Of a DNA stretch of 64,000 nt, positions 20,967-33,905 are shown piece after piece. Origin of the DNA: Margaritifera margaritifera (lineage: Eukaryota > Mollusca > Bivalvia > Unionida > Margaritiferidae); contig JAQPZY010001675.1 in assembly GCA_029931535.1 (NCBI GenBank), positions 1,924,501-1,988,500 of the forward strand, in the 5' to 3' direction. Each line of letters begins with the position of its first letter. The stretch's first letter is position 1. The translations under genes and the position numbers were made by a program. Under the pieces are notes generated by a model, which saw only the letters and a program-made list of their open reading frames with translations, did no database searches and was not told the origin of the DNA.

Positions 20967-22028
20967 ACATCACAATCATCACATATATTATGTGCATTTT
21001 TGGCATTGGTTTCCACATACTTTCTTTCATGAAAGAAACATAAAGGGAAAATATCAGATCACACTCTTACATTTTTGTACATTTTGTCTCGAAACCCATT
21101 ACAGGGATACAAAGAAAGTGGTTAGAGATTTAAACTCAAGACTCATTAATAAGTAAAGTATAGAAAGTTACATTACCAATTGTAATCCAGAGGATTTTAC
21201 CTCACATTATGCGAACAATTATACACAGCCAGGCAGTCAGATAAATAGATAGACGTATACCATGTACAGAAAGACATATGAACAGAGAATATGAAAATAC
21301 AGTACATACCAGACTCTATATTGCTGTACACTGCATCAAAGTCTGTGGACAAAAAGTATGGAACTTTTATTATTCGAAGTTATTCTTTCACTCACTGACT
21401 GATAAGTGTTACAGGATACTTTATGGAATGAAACAGGATATCTCTATTACCTTAGTTTTTAGCTATTTCTTCACAATCAGAGTACCATCCCCTACCCGCC
21501 TGTACTGAATTGTAATTGTGCATTACCAATGACCCTTAAGTATTTGACTTTATTTCGAATTATTTTGCTGCAAAATATGAAAGAAAATAGGTCAATATCA
21601 CCCTAAATTGTTTCAAACAAATTTAGTTTTTTTGTAAGATATCAACACAAGATTTTGCGCAAAGAGATTGAAATAACAAGACATTTACCATGATGAACAC
21701 AAATTTTAAACCGATGTGATAATATGATGTAACCATGGAAGAATAAAAGGCCTCTAGAGCAGAGACAAATCATGGTGCCAAGTTGAGAACTCAGTTTAGT
21801 CAGTGCGTATATGCACTTCATAGTGGGTACCAATGATTGTGGTCCATTTTAGTATCAAAGCATGGTGAAGTCTATCGTTCAGATCAGAAATACGTGGGAC
21901 TCATCTATCTGGATGAGAGAAAAGTTTGTAGTTGTTAAAGTTTGTGCTTGAAATTTAACAAATCAAAACTTCTGTTTTACTACAGATTCACGACCGTGAA
22001 CATTTATGACACTTTACACACATACACA

Positions 22029-22031
<3 letters not shown>
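20967..22031. other. No recognisable feature
   Basis: AT-rich, no repeats or motifs recognised. Confidence 0.5.

Positions 22032-22082
<51 letters not shown>
22032..22082. repeat. (TA)n microsatellite
   Basis: About 25 TA units. Short imperfect AAT-rich stretches follow at 22510-22610. Confidence 0.97.
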
Positions 22083-22086
<4 letters not shown>

Positions 22087-22723
22087 ATGACACAAAAGGG
22101 TGGGAAGAATATACATTTTGGTACAAAGAAAACTCCCATACTAAATGAAAGAAATCAGTAGAGGAAAAAAATTTGCAAACTCTACGAGTAAACTGAACTA
22201 CATCTGTGCGATATAGGTCAGTAAGGAGCAACAGGCTCTTGCATGAAATAAAAAGGTCACAGATAAACACAAATTAAAGTGTGTGAATTAAAGTGTGTAT
22301 GATAAACAGTGGAAAACGCTGAATCGGTTCACACTGGAAAACAAAGGACTGGCTTTGTGGATCAAAAGGCAGCGTCTCAAATGACCTAGTATAGAATCAT
22401 GGTTTTCTGACTACAAAAAAGTACATCCCTGGTAAAACTATTCTCTTTGTTATTGGATCGAGGTGTAAGTATATGTTGTAATAGGATTGCTGTGGGATAA
22501 AAGGGGAGTGTAGGAATGCTAATAATAATAAGAATAATATAGAAGTAGGTCACGAACCATTATGATATAGGAATAATAATAATAATAATAATACAATAAT
22601 AATAAAAAATAAAGAGGTAGAAGCAGGTAACAATATAGTTTGATGCAGGAACAAAGATTAGATTATTATAGAAATTAGTGTAAAATTTTCTCTTTGTGAA
22701 AATAAGGGATTGCAATAAGCAGG

Positions 22724-22837
22724 TTAGATTTTGTCCTTAAGGCCATATTTCCCGTATGTGTTTAGCTGCTGGATCCAGTATGTTTCCATTCCTTTGCGTT
22801 CTGACTCGATCCATCCCAGATTGGAATCTGTTGGAAG
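22724..22837 (-). pseudogene. Possible Penelope-like element C-terminus (GIY-YIG tail)
   Basis: A minus-strand frame reads LGWIESERKGMETYWIQQL, then NTYGKYGLKDKI and a stop. The pattern R..ME..WI..L.T....GL resembles the end of the GIY-YIG endonuclease in Penelope-like retroelements. Only about 35 residues are recognisable and nothing upstream could be matched, so this is tentative. Confidence 0.35.
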
Positions 22838-23336
22838 CATCTATAATTACTGATCTTTTCTATAACGTCCACAACTATGAAATGAAAAAAGTGAAAAGTA
22901 AATTTTCAGTTGAAGTTTCGGGGTAAATAATATTGTTTAATTTGAACTTTGGATCAGGATATGTTATCTTAGGTAAACAACATTGCCATGACATAAAATA
23001 ACCTACAAGAAGGAGAAACTAGTCGGACAATGCCTTTCAGAGTCGTGATAATCTGCATTTTAGATGAGAATTGTTTCTCGTTGTCGATACGTTAGGATGG
23101 AACCTTTTTATTATATACCCATTGAATCTTACATGGTTGATCTGGCGTTCAATACAGATGTTCAATCCCTATTTCCGTATCACACACGCAGATTGGAACT
23201 ACATGGATGTCTTCTCTGACGTCCGCACGACATTTTTAGACGCAGTGAATCGAACTTTTATAAATCCGAATTCGTTTTGAATTTCATTCAGTAAAGCTAA
23301 AATTATTTAGAAAGCGCAAAAGAGGGAGTATGTAAT
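22838..23336. other. No recognisable feature
   Basis: A short frame (23071-23280) has no motif that I recognise. Confidence 0.45.
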
Positions 23337-23485
23337 AAACCGCATTTGTGTTTTGTTCCGAGTCGAGAGAAGAACTCGTTTGATATGGGTTATGAATACG
23401 TCTCGGCCTAACGGCCTCAACGTATCCCTACGCCATATCAAACTCGTCATTTCCGCTCAATCAGAACAAAACCCGTACGTGGTTT
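23337..23485. mobile_element. Foldback (inverted-repeat) element
   Basis: Two arms of about 53 bases, roughly 70 percent complementary by eye, around a loop containing CGGCCTAACGGCC. The inner arm is CTCGTTTGATATGGG against CGCCATATCAAACTCG. The outer arm is CATTTGTGTTTTGTTC against CAGAACAAAACCCGTAC. It could form a long hairpin and is likely a degenerate MITE. No target duplication found. Confidence 0.6.
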
Positions 23486-24338
23486 TGTGCATGTATTGTA
23501 TGCCAACAAAAAAAAGCGGGGAACATATGCATTTCTGGGATACAAAAATGTATATATCTTGACCATGATCATGAGACATTTTTCCCAACTCAGGCTAAGA
23601 TATAGTTCGTATTGTGTGGCTCAGGTCATGTTATATGTTGATTCACACATGCAGCCCATGTAACCACATTGTAACAGTGCTTTGAGAAAAAGTAATAGAA
23701 AAAATCAAGCCAAAGAAAGATAAAGAGAAATTAATCTTCTGCGAACTCCTTCGTAATCACGAAAGGGACAAAGAATGATCGTCGTTTTATAAATACACCA
23801 TACATGTCATGTCGGGTTAATGGCAGCGATGATGACAAATAGCACAGAGATATTATGAGCCGTTTAAGACAAGATTCCGTTTGATTTGCTTTAAAGGTGT
23901 AGAACATTAGCAAAGGTTATTTTTTTTATGTGAAAAGGCTGTTTTGTTTTGTTTTTCTATTTTCTTTTAAATTGCTATATACTCTATTCTGTATATAATT
24001 GAAATTAAATGGTAACCTTAACAACTTCGTATCACTGATGAACACTCTTGCTAAAAAGAACCGTTCTATCAATTTCTCATCGCTTCATTGTCCAACTTCT
24101 AGCAATACCCAGGCACTCTTCTTGTCCAACACGCAGACTAGATTTAATATTTTCATAAGGCGAAAATAAGTTGAAAGATGTTAACAAGATCATTTGTTTA
24201 TCTTTGCATCAGTTACAGAATATGTTCCTTCAATTTGAAAATTGAAAAGGTAATCACATGCTTTTGATACACTTTGACTCATTGTACTTTTCGTTAGGAA
24301 TCTTAAAAGGATTCTATAAAGAAATAAACAGCGATTTT
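23486..24338. other. No recognisable feature
   Basis: AT-rich, no motifs recognised. Confidence 0.45.
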
Positions 24339-24533
24339 ACACTACCTGTATTCGCCACAACACGTTTCATGCGTTTGTCTACGGGTGGTGAAGTCCCTAA
24401 TAGACACTACCTGTATTCGCCACAACACGTTTCATGCCTTTGTCTACGGGTGGTGAAGTCCCTAATATACACTAACTGTATTAGCCACAACAAGTTTCAT
24501 GCATTTGCCTATGGGTGGTAAAGTCACCAATAT
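24339..24533. repeat. 65-bp tandem repeat, 3 copies
   Basis: Copies start at 24341, 24406 and 24471 with an exact 65-bp step, each containing CGTTTCATGC and GGGTGGTGAAGTC. The third copy is the most diverged. Confidence 0.95.
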
Positions 24534-26476
24534 TCTTAAATAACTTATTATTTTATTTTACTTCACTAAGTATAACGACAATATTAAAAAGCAATATATC
24601 AGAAAATGTTATAAAATCGATATACCCCGTGATTTATCAAATGATAATGGTCTTTAATTCAGGGAACGCTTTTTAGATCGAGTCGCAGCTGACCACAGTC
24701 ACGATTTTCACAGAGCCCTATTTTACTAAATAAGTCAGACTTTAAGTGCTTTTAGCTTTTACACTCCAGTATGTCGTGCAGTTAATTTTCAACTACCATG
24801 TCTTCTTCACTTGTTAATGCTGTGGGATTTTATAGACATTTTTCCCAGTGTTCCATTTCATGTCGCTTAGCAATAACCAATCAAATCTAATATAACTGAT
24901 GTGGGAAGCACACTACAGCTTCCTTCACTTCAGTTGCACTGTACTCAAAAGCCGCGTAATATATGCATATAACCTAATTTGATCAAATGTTAATATTTGT
25001 CTCTTGTGATTTTGCACGGGCTGATTGACGTCAGATCCAATGTTTACACATGGTTGTTTTATTTCCCGCGAGGTATATCAATGAAAGACGATTACTATTT
25101 CATGAAATTTGGTAGGGTGAAAAGTTAAACGCAAGCTTCTAAATGGTAGCGGTCCGCTCTGAAGTTGTATGGAATGAGTTGCTCTTGGGGACTATTATTC
25201 AATAACGTTTGCACTGCGTCCATTATTCATAGGACCCACCGTGGCAATAAATTTGCCGCTCCTTTTGTGGTAACATTTGTATTTCACACTTATTACGCAA
25301 CTTGCAACCTATCTTCTTTCCTTCAAAGGCAGAAAGTTTAACTTATTATCATATATTTCTGCTTTTACTGATTACGAGTTATGAAAATATCAAATAGATG
25401 TTTCAAAAAGCTAAATCTTGAATTCTCACTTCCAGGATTTTTAAAGATCACTTTAATTAAAGCATCAGTAGTGGTTAAATAAAAGAACCAAAAGTTAAAT
25501 AAATTCTTGTTTCCATCGGTAGCCGCTTTGTTGCTTTTTTTTTTTTTTTACAGTTGCCTAAAAATCAATTTGGATACTTCCAAGCCTTTCAGATGTATCG
25601 GTACACAGTATCATAATTACAATAAAATGATGATATAATTGGCTTTTTACAATTTTAATTACAAGCCATACAGTTTTAACATGAGTAATAATCATCAGAC
25701 AAATACACCATAACTTGCATTAAGATATTTGAAATAAAAGACTCATTTTAAGAAAAGCAAAGTATTGCAATCAAATAATTCCATGTACTTTAGAAACTTA
25801 AAAGGGTATCTATTAAAGAGATATGCAGGCAAATCGTTTCCTTTAAGCATTTGAGAAATGTCTTGCTGAACTCCTTCTCTGAAAATGTTAACATCTATTA
25901 TTTTATATCTCCTAGGTTTCTAACTGCTCGTTTTCTTTCTGGATTACACATTTAAATGAGGTTTTCAAAATTCTTACTCACTTGACAAAGGTTGCATTTT
26001 ACATGAAAATATAATTTTGTACTTTTTAAAAAATATTTATGTATTTATGTATACCTTGCGGAATTTGAATCGTATACGAATTATAACAACATTATTTTCT
26101 TTGAAAGTTTGCCTGTTGCAATATTTATCATAAAAGTAAAAAGAAAAAGATGAATTCAATGTTTTATTAAAAAAAATCCTATAGTCCTAATTTACAATGC
26201 TCTGGAGTCTTTAAACCGGCTAAAAGTAATGTTTTTTTTTGTGAACGCAGACGTTTAAACGGGCATGCATCTCAACTTGAGAAAACGATCTTGAATATTG
26301 CCACTTCATTGCGTAACTTATTTTCTGTACTCACTTTACATTTATATTAAAAATCAGTCCTAGTTTTATGAAACATATTGTAGATCATTTCACTCCAATC
26401 ATTACATGCAAACAATTTATGTCATTTTTTATTAATTTTAACTGCTACATAACTGTACACATAATATATAATCGTT

Positions 26477-26480
<4 letters not shown>
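24534..26480. other. No gene; AT-rich spacer
   Basis: About 2 kb of AT-rich sequence with a T-run near 25537. A single TGACGTCA octamer at 25026-25033 is a perfect CRE site, but one such match is expected by chance in this much DNA. Confidence 0.5.
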
Positions 26481-26551
<71 letters not shown>

Positions 26552-26670
26552 GGCATGTGAATTTATTGTGTTATTTTATTGTTTTAAAGAATCTTGTCAT
26601 GTATACATTTTATACATGGCCATATGTAAATGTATGACACTGTATTATTATTATTATTATTATTATTATT
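26481..26670. repeat. (TA)n and (ATT)n microsatellites
   Basis: About 32 TA units at 26481-26545, and nine ATT units at 26644-26670, with about 100 bases between them. Confidence 0.96.
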
Positions 26671-27569
26671 TGCAGACCATCTCTGAACGATTGATATTTG
26701 ACATCCAAATGGCAATTTAGTCTACTAGCCGCGCGCTGTACGTGTAATTAGATATGAGTAATGTGTACATCTGACTAAACTGGTCATTGACCATATGATT
26801 ATGTTCCTCTTAGTAATGACCCAAATGCTTTGGATTCAATTCCACTTGCAAACATCATATCGTTTTTGTTCCCTATTGAAAATTTGATAGTTCATCATTC
26901 ACATAAGCATGAATTATCATTAAATTCTAGCTTCTATTTGTGCTCATAGGTTATTCAGATTTGATTGTTGCGAGGAGGTCTTCAGAAACTATCTTTAATT
27001 TTACAAGCTCAAAAAGAAATCATTCTGGAAAGAAAATAAGCGAAAACATCTATCTGTGATTAAAAAAATAATGTCTACAAACGTTCCCGTCCTTTTTTTT
27101 TTTTTTATTGATTATTAAGATGGCAGTGATGATTAATAAGGTCCACTCTTATCCATGAGATTAATGGAGACAGACAAAAATTATGAAATAGTTCTAGATT
27201 CGTCTTTGATCTATAATTGATTTACCCTTCACAAATAATAATGAGAATATTATATTTTTTTTATAAAAAATAAAAATTACAACAACGGCTTTTTCAACTC
27301 GAAATGGACTAATGAAGTCAAACATGTAGCTAAGTCGATCAGTACAAAACAGCCTGTTTGTGGACACTTAATTTAAACCGCTGCTAGTTTTTGTACGTAA
27401 ATGTGTTGCAATTAATGTTTATCTTGATTATTGTGAAGAGTGTTCAAGTGATGATGCAAAATCGGGAAGTTTTGCTACTTTGTGTTCACTATGCTCGCAG
27501 TAGAAGATCAAACTAGTCCACGAGTCAGGACAAAGGTCACGTGTGAGGTAGAATAGAGCTATCCTGCAC
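26671..27569. other. No recognisable feature
   Basis: AT-rich with a T-run near 27095. Nothing coding recognised. Confidence 0.45.
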
Positions 27570-27664
27570 CGGTGTTCTACACTGGAAAACACACCGATGT
27601 TCTACACTGGAAAACACATCGGTGTTCTACACTGGAAAACACACCGATGTTCTACACTGGAAAC
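27570..27664. repeat. 25-bp tandem repeat, 4 copies
   Basis: GTTCTACACTGGAAAACACA repeated at 25-bp steps from 27574, with a CCGATG/TCGGTG spacer that alternates between copies. Confidence 0.95.
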
Positions 27665-29237
27665 ACGATCATACACATATAGAAACGTTAGAATATGGCG
27701 AAGCGACATTCTCGCAGGATCAAAATGTAAACACTTTAATATGTTTCGCATTAGGATACAGTGACAGTTATTGCAAACAGTATTTATTCTTTTGTAATGA
27801 GAATAATGGCAGCAAAGAATAAACCACACAGACACACACACCGACAACGACGAAAGGAGATACAACATCTACTTGTAGCATATTGTTTATGTTTCTTTTG
27901 CAAGAATTGCACAGAACAAATTCTTCAAATGCTGACATAGTCAGTGGTATTTTTTGACTACATACGGAATTTCCTTTTGATTTAGTCGTTTAGTGTTTAA
28001 AAGGAAATACTATTTATAAATTTCAGTGAAACAATTCTTTTATGTAAAAACTATGAAAGAATTCTGCGAGATCATCCAGTTTTGCAATAACAATTACTTT
28101 TGACGTACACACCATACCTATGTGATTGAAAACATAGGAACAATTTCGGCTGTTTTACATGTACCAGCAGGATCCATCGTGCTAACGTTTAACCGCGCTT
28201 ATTTGTTTTATCTCAGTTATTGTATCTTACAGTAGTGATTGATCACTAGATCACTTGCACATTTAAGGTGTGAGCAAGTGAACGAGTGTAAACAAGTCCA
28301 ATGTATCAAATCGCTGAACATGTGGAACTTTAAAGTTATCACGAATTTCATTTGTCAAATCAATACAGACATTTGATTTAAATTAACAATCCTTTATGCC
28401 GAGTGATATCGGCAACAAACGTAGTGTGTGTTAACGTGTGAATAATTGTCAAACAAAGGGTTTCATTTCGAATGATGGGCTGCTTCCTTTGCGTCCGCTC
28501 AGTGAAGGACCAATCAGTTCCAACGATTATTTCATTTCACGCTTCCTCTCTGTTGTTTGAATCGGAAAAATTATTGGAAGAATAGTTTGACCAAAATCAA
28601 ATTGCAATGATGCTTCTTCTGAGTAAGCTGTCCCTTATTGTCAAATTCATTTTAAATTTCAGTTTATTTGTCGACTAAAAAGGTTTGATGCCATTTGTAG
28701 ATTACCAAATTATATCTGATATTGCTTTATAGAGTAAAATTGACCATTAATACATTTAGTTTCACAAGTTGGGGGGGGGGGGATGGTAGACTATTTTATT
28801 TTGTTGGTGATACATCAGTGCAAGCTATTAGCATTACAATAATAAGTAGAAAATGGAACGGGCAATCCTTTCTTCTCGTACTTTAAAGAAATGCATTTTG
28901 CTGTCGGTTATTTGGTGTATTTGAGACGAAACTACAACATACACACAAGTTATGATGCTGCTTTTGCCCTCCTGTATTTGCTACTTTTCTCTCTGTGATC
29001 TTTGCTACTGTTTCTAATTGCGTACATAAGAACAGCACAGCAACATTAAATAATGAGGTATGGCTACCAATTTTGTACCGTGTACTGGTCTGTTATTAGC
29101 GGAACATTCGCCAAATTGTCTTTTATTACCGCCACACATGTGATCTTTTGTTCAGTAATTATGTGTATGTTGGATGAAAATATCCATGAACACAACCTAC
29201 AGGTGCGATGTAGGTGCGATGAAGTTTCTGACAACAT
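27665..29237. other. No gene; G-run near 28772
   Basis: AT-rich sequence; the only distinct item is a run of ten G. Confidence 0.45.
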
Positions 29238-29471
29238 ACGTTCGAAGAGGGCCCTATTCACAGACGTTCGAAGATGGCCCTATTCACAGACGTTCGAAGA
29301 GGGCCCTATTCACAGACGTTAGAAGAGGACCCTATTCACAGACGTTAGAAGAGGGCCCTATTCACAGGCGTTAAAAGAGGGCCCTATTCACAGACGTTCG
29401 AAGTGGGTCCAATCCACAGACGTTCGAAGAGGGCCCTATTCACAGACGTTCGAAGAGGGCCCTATTCACAG
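29238..29471. repeat. 26-bp palindrome-bearing tandem repeat, 9 copies
   Basis: Unit ACGTTCGAAGAGGGCCCTAT plus TCACAG. Most units contain two perfect palindromes, TTCGAA and GGGCCC. Nine copies at an exact 26-bp step with scattered substitutions. Confidence 0.96.
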
Positions 29472-29681
29472 AATCTAGAATGACTTACATGATTGTATGA
29501 TAAATGCTTGCGACATCACAAAATTACCCTTCACATTATTTGACAGCATCAATACTAATAACAAATAACTCGTCCTTTATCCACTCTATAAACCTGATAC
29601 AATACTAAATGTGATTTTGAAAGTAGGTCAGGGTCAGCAAGAATTACTAAGTTGGCCAAATTTAGAACATTCAGAGTTTTC

Positions 29682-29744
29682 GTTAATAGGCGCTTCAACT
29701 GAGAACCAATGCCATGTTGTTTGGTTTTCAATTGAAGCGTTAAT
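29682..29744. repeat. Short inverted repeat
   Basis: GGCGCTTCAACTGAGAACCAA is matched by an inverted GGTTTTCAATTGAAGCG after an 11-base loop. It may be a remnant of a foldback element. Confidence 0.5.
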
Positions 29745-30184
29745 CAACAATATAATAAATGACAATATTTTGTCCCAAAAATAAACATTTTTGAATTTTT
29801 GATAGATAAAAGTCTTGGGGTTGCGGTTGAAAACATAACTTTATACAGAATTATATCGTGTAATAAATGAAAACGTGATTTTATAAAGGGACATATTTCT
29901 TATACTAGGTCTATAGAGTTCTGTCTATTTCCATTGCAAGAATAAAATGGCCCCATTCTCTATTCGAAAAGAGAGTGCTCAAATTATCTGCCTATTTTCC
30001 TTATATACAGGGGTGATCAAATGTTTATCGTTAATAAGGACAACAAATATTTTTTTGGGCTCAAATGAAAATCCCTCACATTCCTTACTGAACATTAGGT
30101 ATCTCAGAGAGTTTTAGAAATTTAATCGGTCAAAGATGTTTTTTCGTTTGAAAAGTATATGGTACTTATTATGAGTTTAAACAC

Positions 30185-30190
<6 letters not shown>
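29745..30190. other. No recognisable feature
   Basis: AT-rich sequence without recognisable motifs. Confidence 0.45.

Positions 30191-30238
<48 letters not shown>
30191..30238. repeat. (TC)n microsatellite
   Basis: 24 TC units. Confidence 0.98.
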
Positions 30239-30242
<4 letters not shown>

Positions 30243-30615
30243 GCTTTATATTTATGCATAGACTATATTGTCATGGTTGGTTCAAATATATCCAATATTT
30301 CACGAAACCTTTGGGTTGAAAAAGACACATTTCAGATATGACCAGTTTATTTTGCCGATTTGACTGTGACGTAAAGACAAGTTGTAATCAAGGTCCAAAA
30401 TATATACAAATAAACTGGAAATTATTCGACAATTTATTTCACTCTGATATTGTAGCCATATGACCTAAAACGAACTACCACCTTTTTTTTGCCACGTCCA
30501 TCTTAGGAAGTATAAGAAAATAATTTCCTTATGGTAGTAAACTGGTCATGGTAGTTTTACAAGTTTATCGATCCATATGGAATTTTCTTCTCAGTAAAGA
30601 AAGATATTAATTTTC

Positions 30616-30617
<2 letters not shown>

Positions 30618-30692
<75 letters not shown>
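30618..30692. repeat. (GA)n microsatellite
   Basis: About 37 GA units, a polypurine mirror repeat. It is the complementary motif of the TC array 380 bases upstream. Confidence 0.98.
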
Positions 30693-30693
<1 letters not shown>

Positions 30694-33322
30694 CTGAACA
30701 ATTCGGATCTGGTGATAAAGGCATTTCCAGCTTTGAAGGTCAACGAATTCATGTGTGACCACCGGATTTGCTTTGAAGTTCCTCAATGCCACTTTGACAA
30801 GAGTAAAATCGTAATTCAATACTACAATGGTCAACACCTGCTGACTGAAAGGTGAAATTAAACAGATATCGTCCAGAACAGTCGCCTGTCAAATAACAAG
30901 TTACCTAATTGTAAAACTTGATTCAAAAGAGTACCGAAACCTTAAATAAGCTGATTTCTAAGAGCATGACTGGATAAACAGTGACTAAACAATTGAAATG
31001 ATATAAAAGTCAAAGGTTCTTGTTCTGAGCGAATCGCACCCTCTTGTTCTCGAAACACATTGATGGTGCGATATAAACCAAGTCAGTATTTTTCAAACAA
31101 TTTTACAATTAAACGTCGCTGATGTCAAGCAGACAATATGTGATGTTAACTTGTGTGAGGGCCTCATTAGCTTTACAGAATAGAATATGATATTCCTTTC
31201 TATTTTTAACTCAGTATATGCATGCTTATGACGTGTTAGTTTAGACTGCTTTTTGTTGGGCGATCAATATTGATGGTCATATCCAGATTACCCAAACGCT
31301 AGTAATCAAAAGTTTCCCAACTAACAGAGCCTCCCATCTGCACACTGCATCGGTTTATCCATTCGACGTTGCTTGGATTTGTTCCACCACATCGAGTAAA
31401 ATTGATTCAGCCTTAGAGATTTGAAGTCGTATAATTCTGATAATCACCAACCACTTTACTTTGGCTACTGGAACTATTTTCTAACGAGGGCAAAGCCCTA
31501 AAAGTATGAAGTATGTCGATAGAAAGAAAGTCTCTGTTTATCACCAGTAACAATAAATCATTTAAACTAGTATTACTACTTAAAATGTACCCTACTTCGA
31601 GTATTGTCAATATAGTTTTTGTAATTAAATGGAAACTGTAAAATGCAACGGCTGTACAAATATAAAACCGTAACGACATGATGGGAAAATGCAACACTGT
31701 TTACCGGCGTTGCAGACGATGTGTATATAAATATAAGAACAATCATGGATATTCGATGGAGTCCTATCACATAGTAAAAATCATTGACAATGAAAGGTTT
31801 GAATGTGCGTGTAGCAGGACGATACTATTTATACAGTTTGACAAACATTCGAAAACAAAAGTACATTAAAGGTATGTGGAAGAAAGCTCGGAACATAAAG
31901 AAAAGGAAATTGAGAATCACAAAAATGAATATATCAGACGTAGAAATAAAGAATCTAAGAGGAATTATACAAACAATTATAAAAGGAAATTAAGCAAAAG
32001 CGTAAATGTGTTTTTACGTTCATGATTTAGCTTACAATTAAATAATGGACTTCTGATTTAAAAAAAGAAATAACAAAAAGTACTTATTGTCTGTCATGCG
32101 ATTCGGTTTAACACTCCGGTTAACCTTGACATTGGTCAGATATATAAAGAGACGCAGATCTATTAAACTCAATAAAAGCTATGAAACATTTGTTGTAACT
32201 GGACTTTAATATCTGACAGTGATGACACTGTTAACATATACAGAGTACAGTGTCGTATGAAATTTTGACAGAATGAACTTAATTATGCAGTATGGACGAC
32301 AAAAGCTGGCTGCGGAATATCTTTTTGGCATTTATCGGAGCAACGTGTACCAGAGTTTGTGAAATCAGTTTATTAGTTTTTAAATTTCATATCTACTATC
32401 AAATATACAAATTATTATCTGAATTCTTTACACTGTTGCCTAGTGTGCAGGCGTTTAATTCGAATACCAACATCATAGATTTTAAACAATTTAACATTGT
32501 CTGTAATCATTTTAACTTGCCTCCAAGCCATGACTGCAGATATATCATGGGGGAAGAAAACAAACAGTATTATACGATGACAGGACGTCTGAGTTCCGAT
32601 AACCCCAGAGTTAGCCAGTGAAGACAGACACCAAACTGAGGTTGAGAGTGTGATGGAATTTCTTGAAACTTTGAGATGAGAACGTCAAATCATTTTTACA
32701 ATACGATGATAACTGCGATTGAGGCAATAGTCTGGGCATACTTCTTGCAGGGCAGAAATGCTTTGAGAGAAGAAGGAATATCAAGATTAAATCAGAGTGT
32801 TAGGTCTTATGTGGGCTGTATTTTAGGTGCTCAAGTTCAAAGCATCACATATATTACACAGTTTGTTTCAACTGTACAAGTCACTGTTAAAATATGTTTC
32901 AAATTAATGTTAGGACAGCAAGGATTTGTCGCAGATCAAAACATCACGATAAGATTTCAAGATTGAGAAGAAGAAAAATAATCGACAGAACTATGCTGTT
33001 TTTGTAATGGTATATTTTTATTACGGAGTGATATAGACATGAAAATGGGTAGCATCGTTGGATACGAGAACATGAAACTAAGACATACCTTTATCTTTCG
33101 TTTTATATACCTTCTACAACATTTTAGCATCCGTACCCTGTATATTTTAAATTGTTGTATTTTATGTTTACATTTCTTTAGAAGATGTTTATGTTCCTAA
33201 AGTTTGTGTGCAATTCATTTTACATTTTTTGATTTGTACTTTCAATTTGCACCATAAGGCCATTATGATGCTGAGGTGCCATGAAACGCTAATACATACA
33301 TACCCAGCAGCTGATAAGCTTA
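30693..33322. other. Mostly featureless; two weak hypothetical frames
   Basis: Contains two plus-strand frames of about 100 codons (32292-32621 and 32676-32966). A TATATAAAGA lies at 32141-32150, about 150 bases before the first. I recognise no family and no splice structure. Their length is within chance expectation for this composition, so they are mentioned and not called as genes. Confidence 0.3.
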
Positions 33323-33905
33323 AATAACACTGACATTGATACTAAGCAATATTGCTACTATATCTTATATAACACTGACATTGATATCAGGCAATATTGC
33401 TACTATAGCTTATATAACACTGACATTGATATCAGGCAATATTGCTGCTATAGCTTATATAACACTGACATTGAAACCAGGCAATATTGCTACTCTAGCT
33501 TACATAACACTGACATTGATACCAGGGAATATTGCTGCTATAGCTTATACAACACTGACATTGATATCAGGCAATATTGCTGCTATAGCTTATATAACAC
33601 TGACATTGATATCAGGCAATATTGCTGCTATAGCTTATATAACACTGACATTGATATCAGGCAATATTGCTGCTATAGCTTATATAACACTGACATTGAT
33701 ACCAAGCAATATTGCTGCCATAGCTTATATAACACTGACATTGAAACCAGGCAATATTGCTACTATAGCTTATATAACACTGACATTGATACCAAGCAAT
33801 ATTGCTACTATAGCTTATATGACACTGACATTGATACCAAGCAATATTGCTACTATAGCTTATATAACACTGACATTGATACCAGGCAATATTGCTGCTA
33901 TCTTT
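33323..33905. repeat. 45-bp minisatellite, 12-13 copies
   Basis: Unit includes GGCAATATTGCTRCTATAGC and TTATATAACACTGACATTGA. The 45-bp period keeps a plus-strand frame open over 33336-33926 as a hydrophobic 15-residue repeat (NIAAIAYITLTLISG). Changes hit all codon positions, so there is no evidence for coding. Each unit also carries the palindromic core CAATATTG. Confidence 0.96.

Noticed and set aside
25026..25033. Perfect CRE octamer TGACGTCA
   Set aside because: One occurrence is expected by chance in this much sequence and no promoter or gene is nearby.
32141..32966. TATA box followed by two frames of about 100 codons as a host gene
   Set aside because: No recognisable motif, no splice structure, and such frame lengths occur by chance here; left as a note only.
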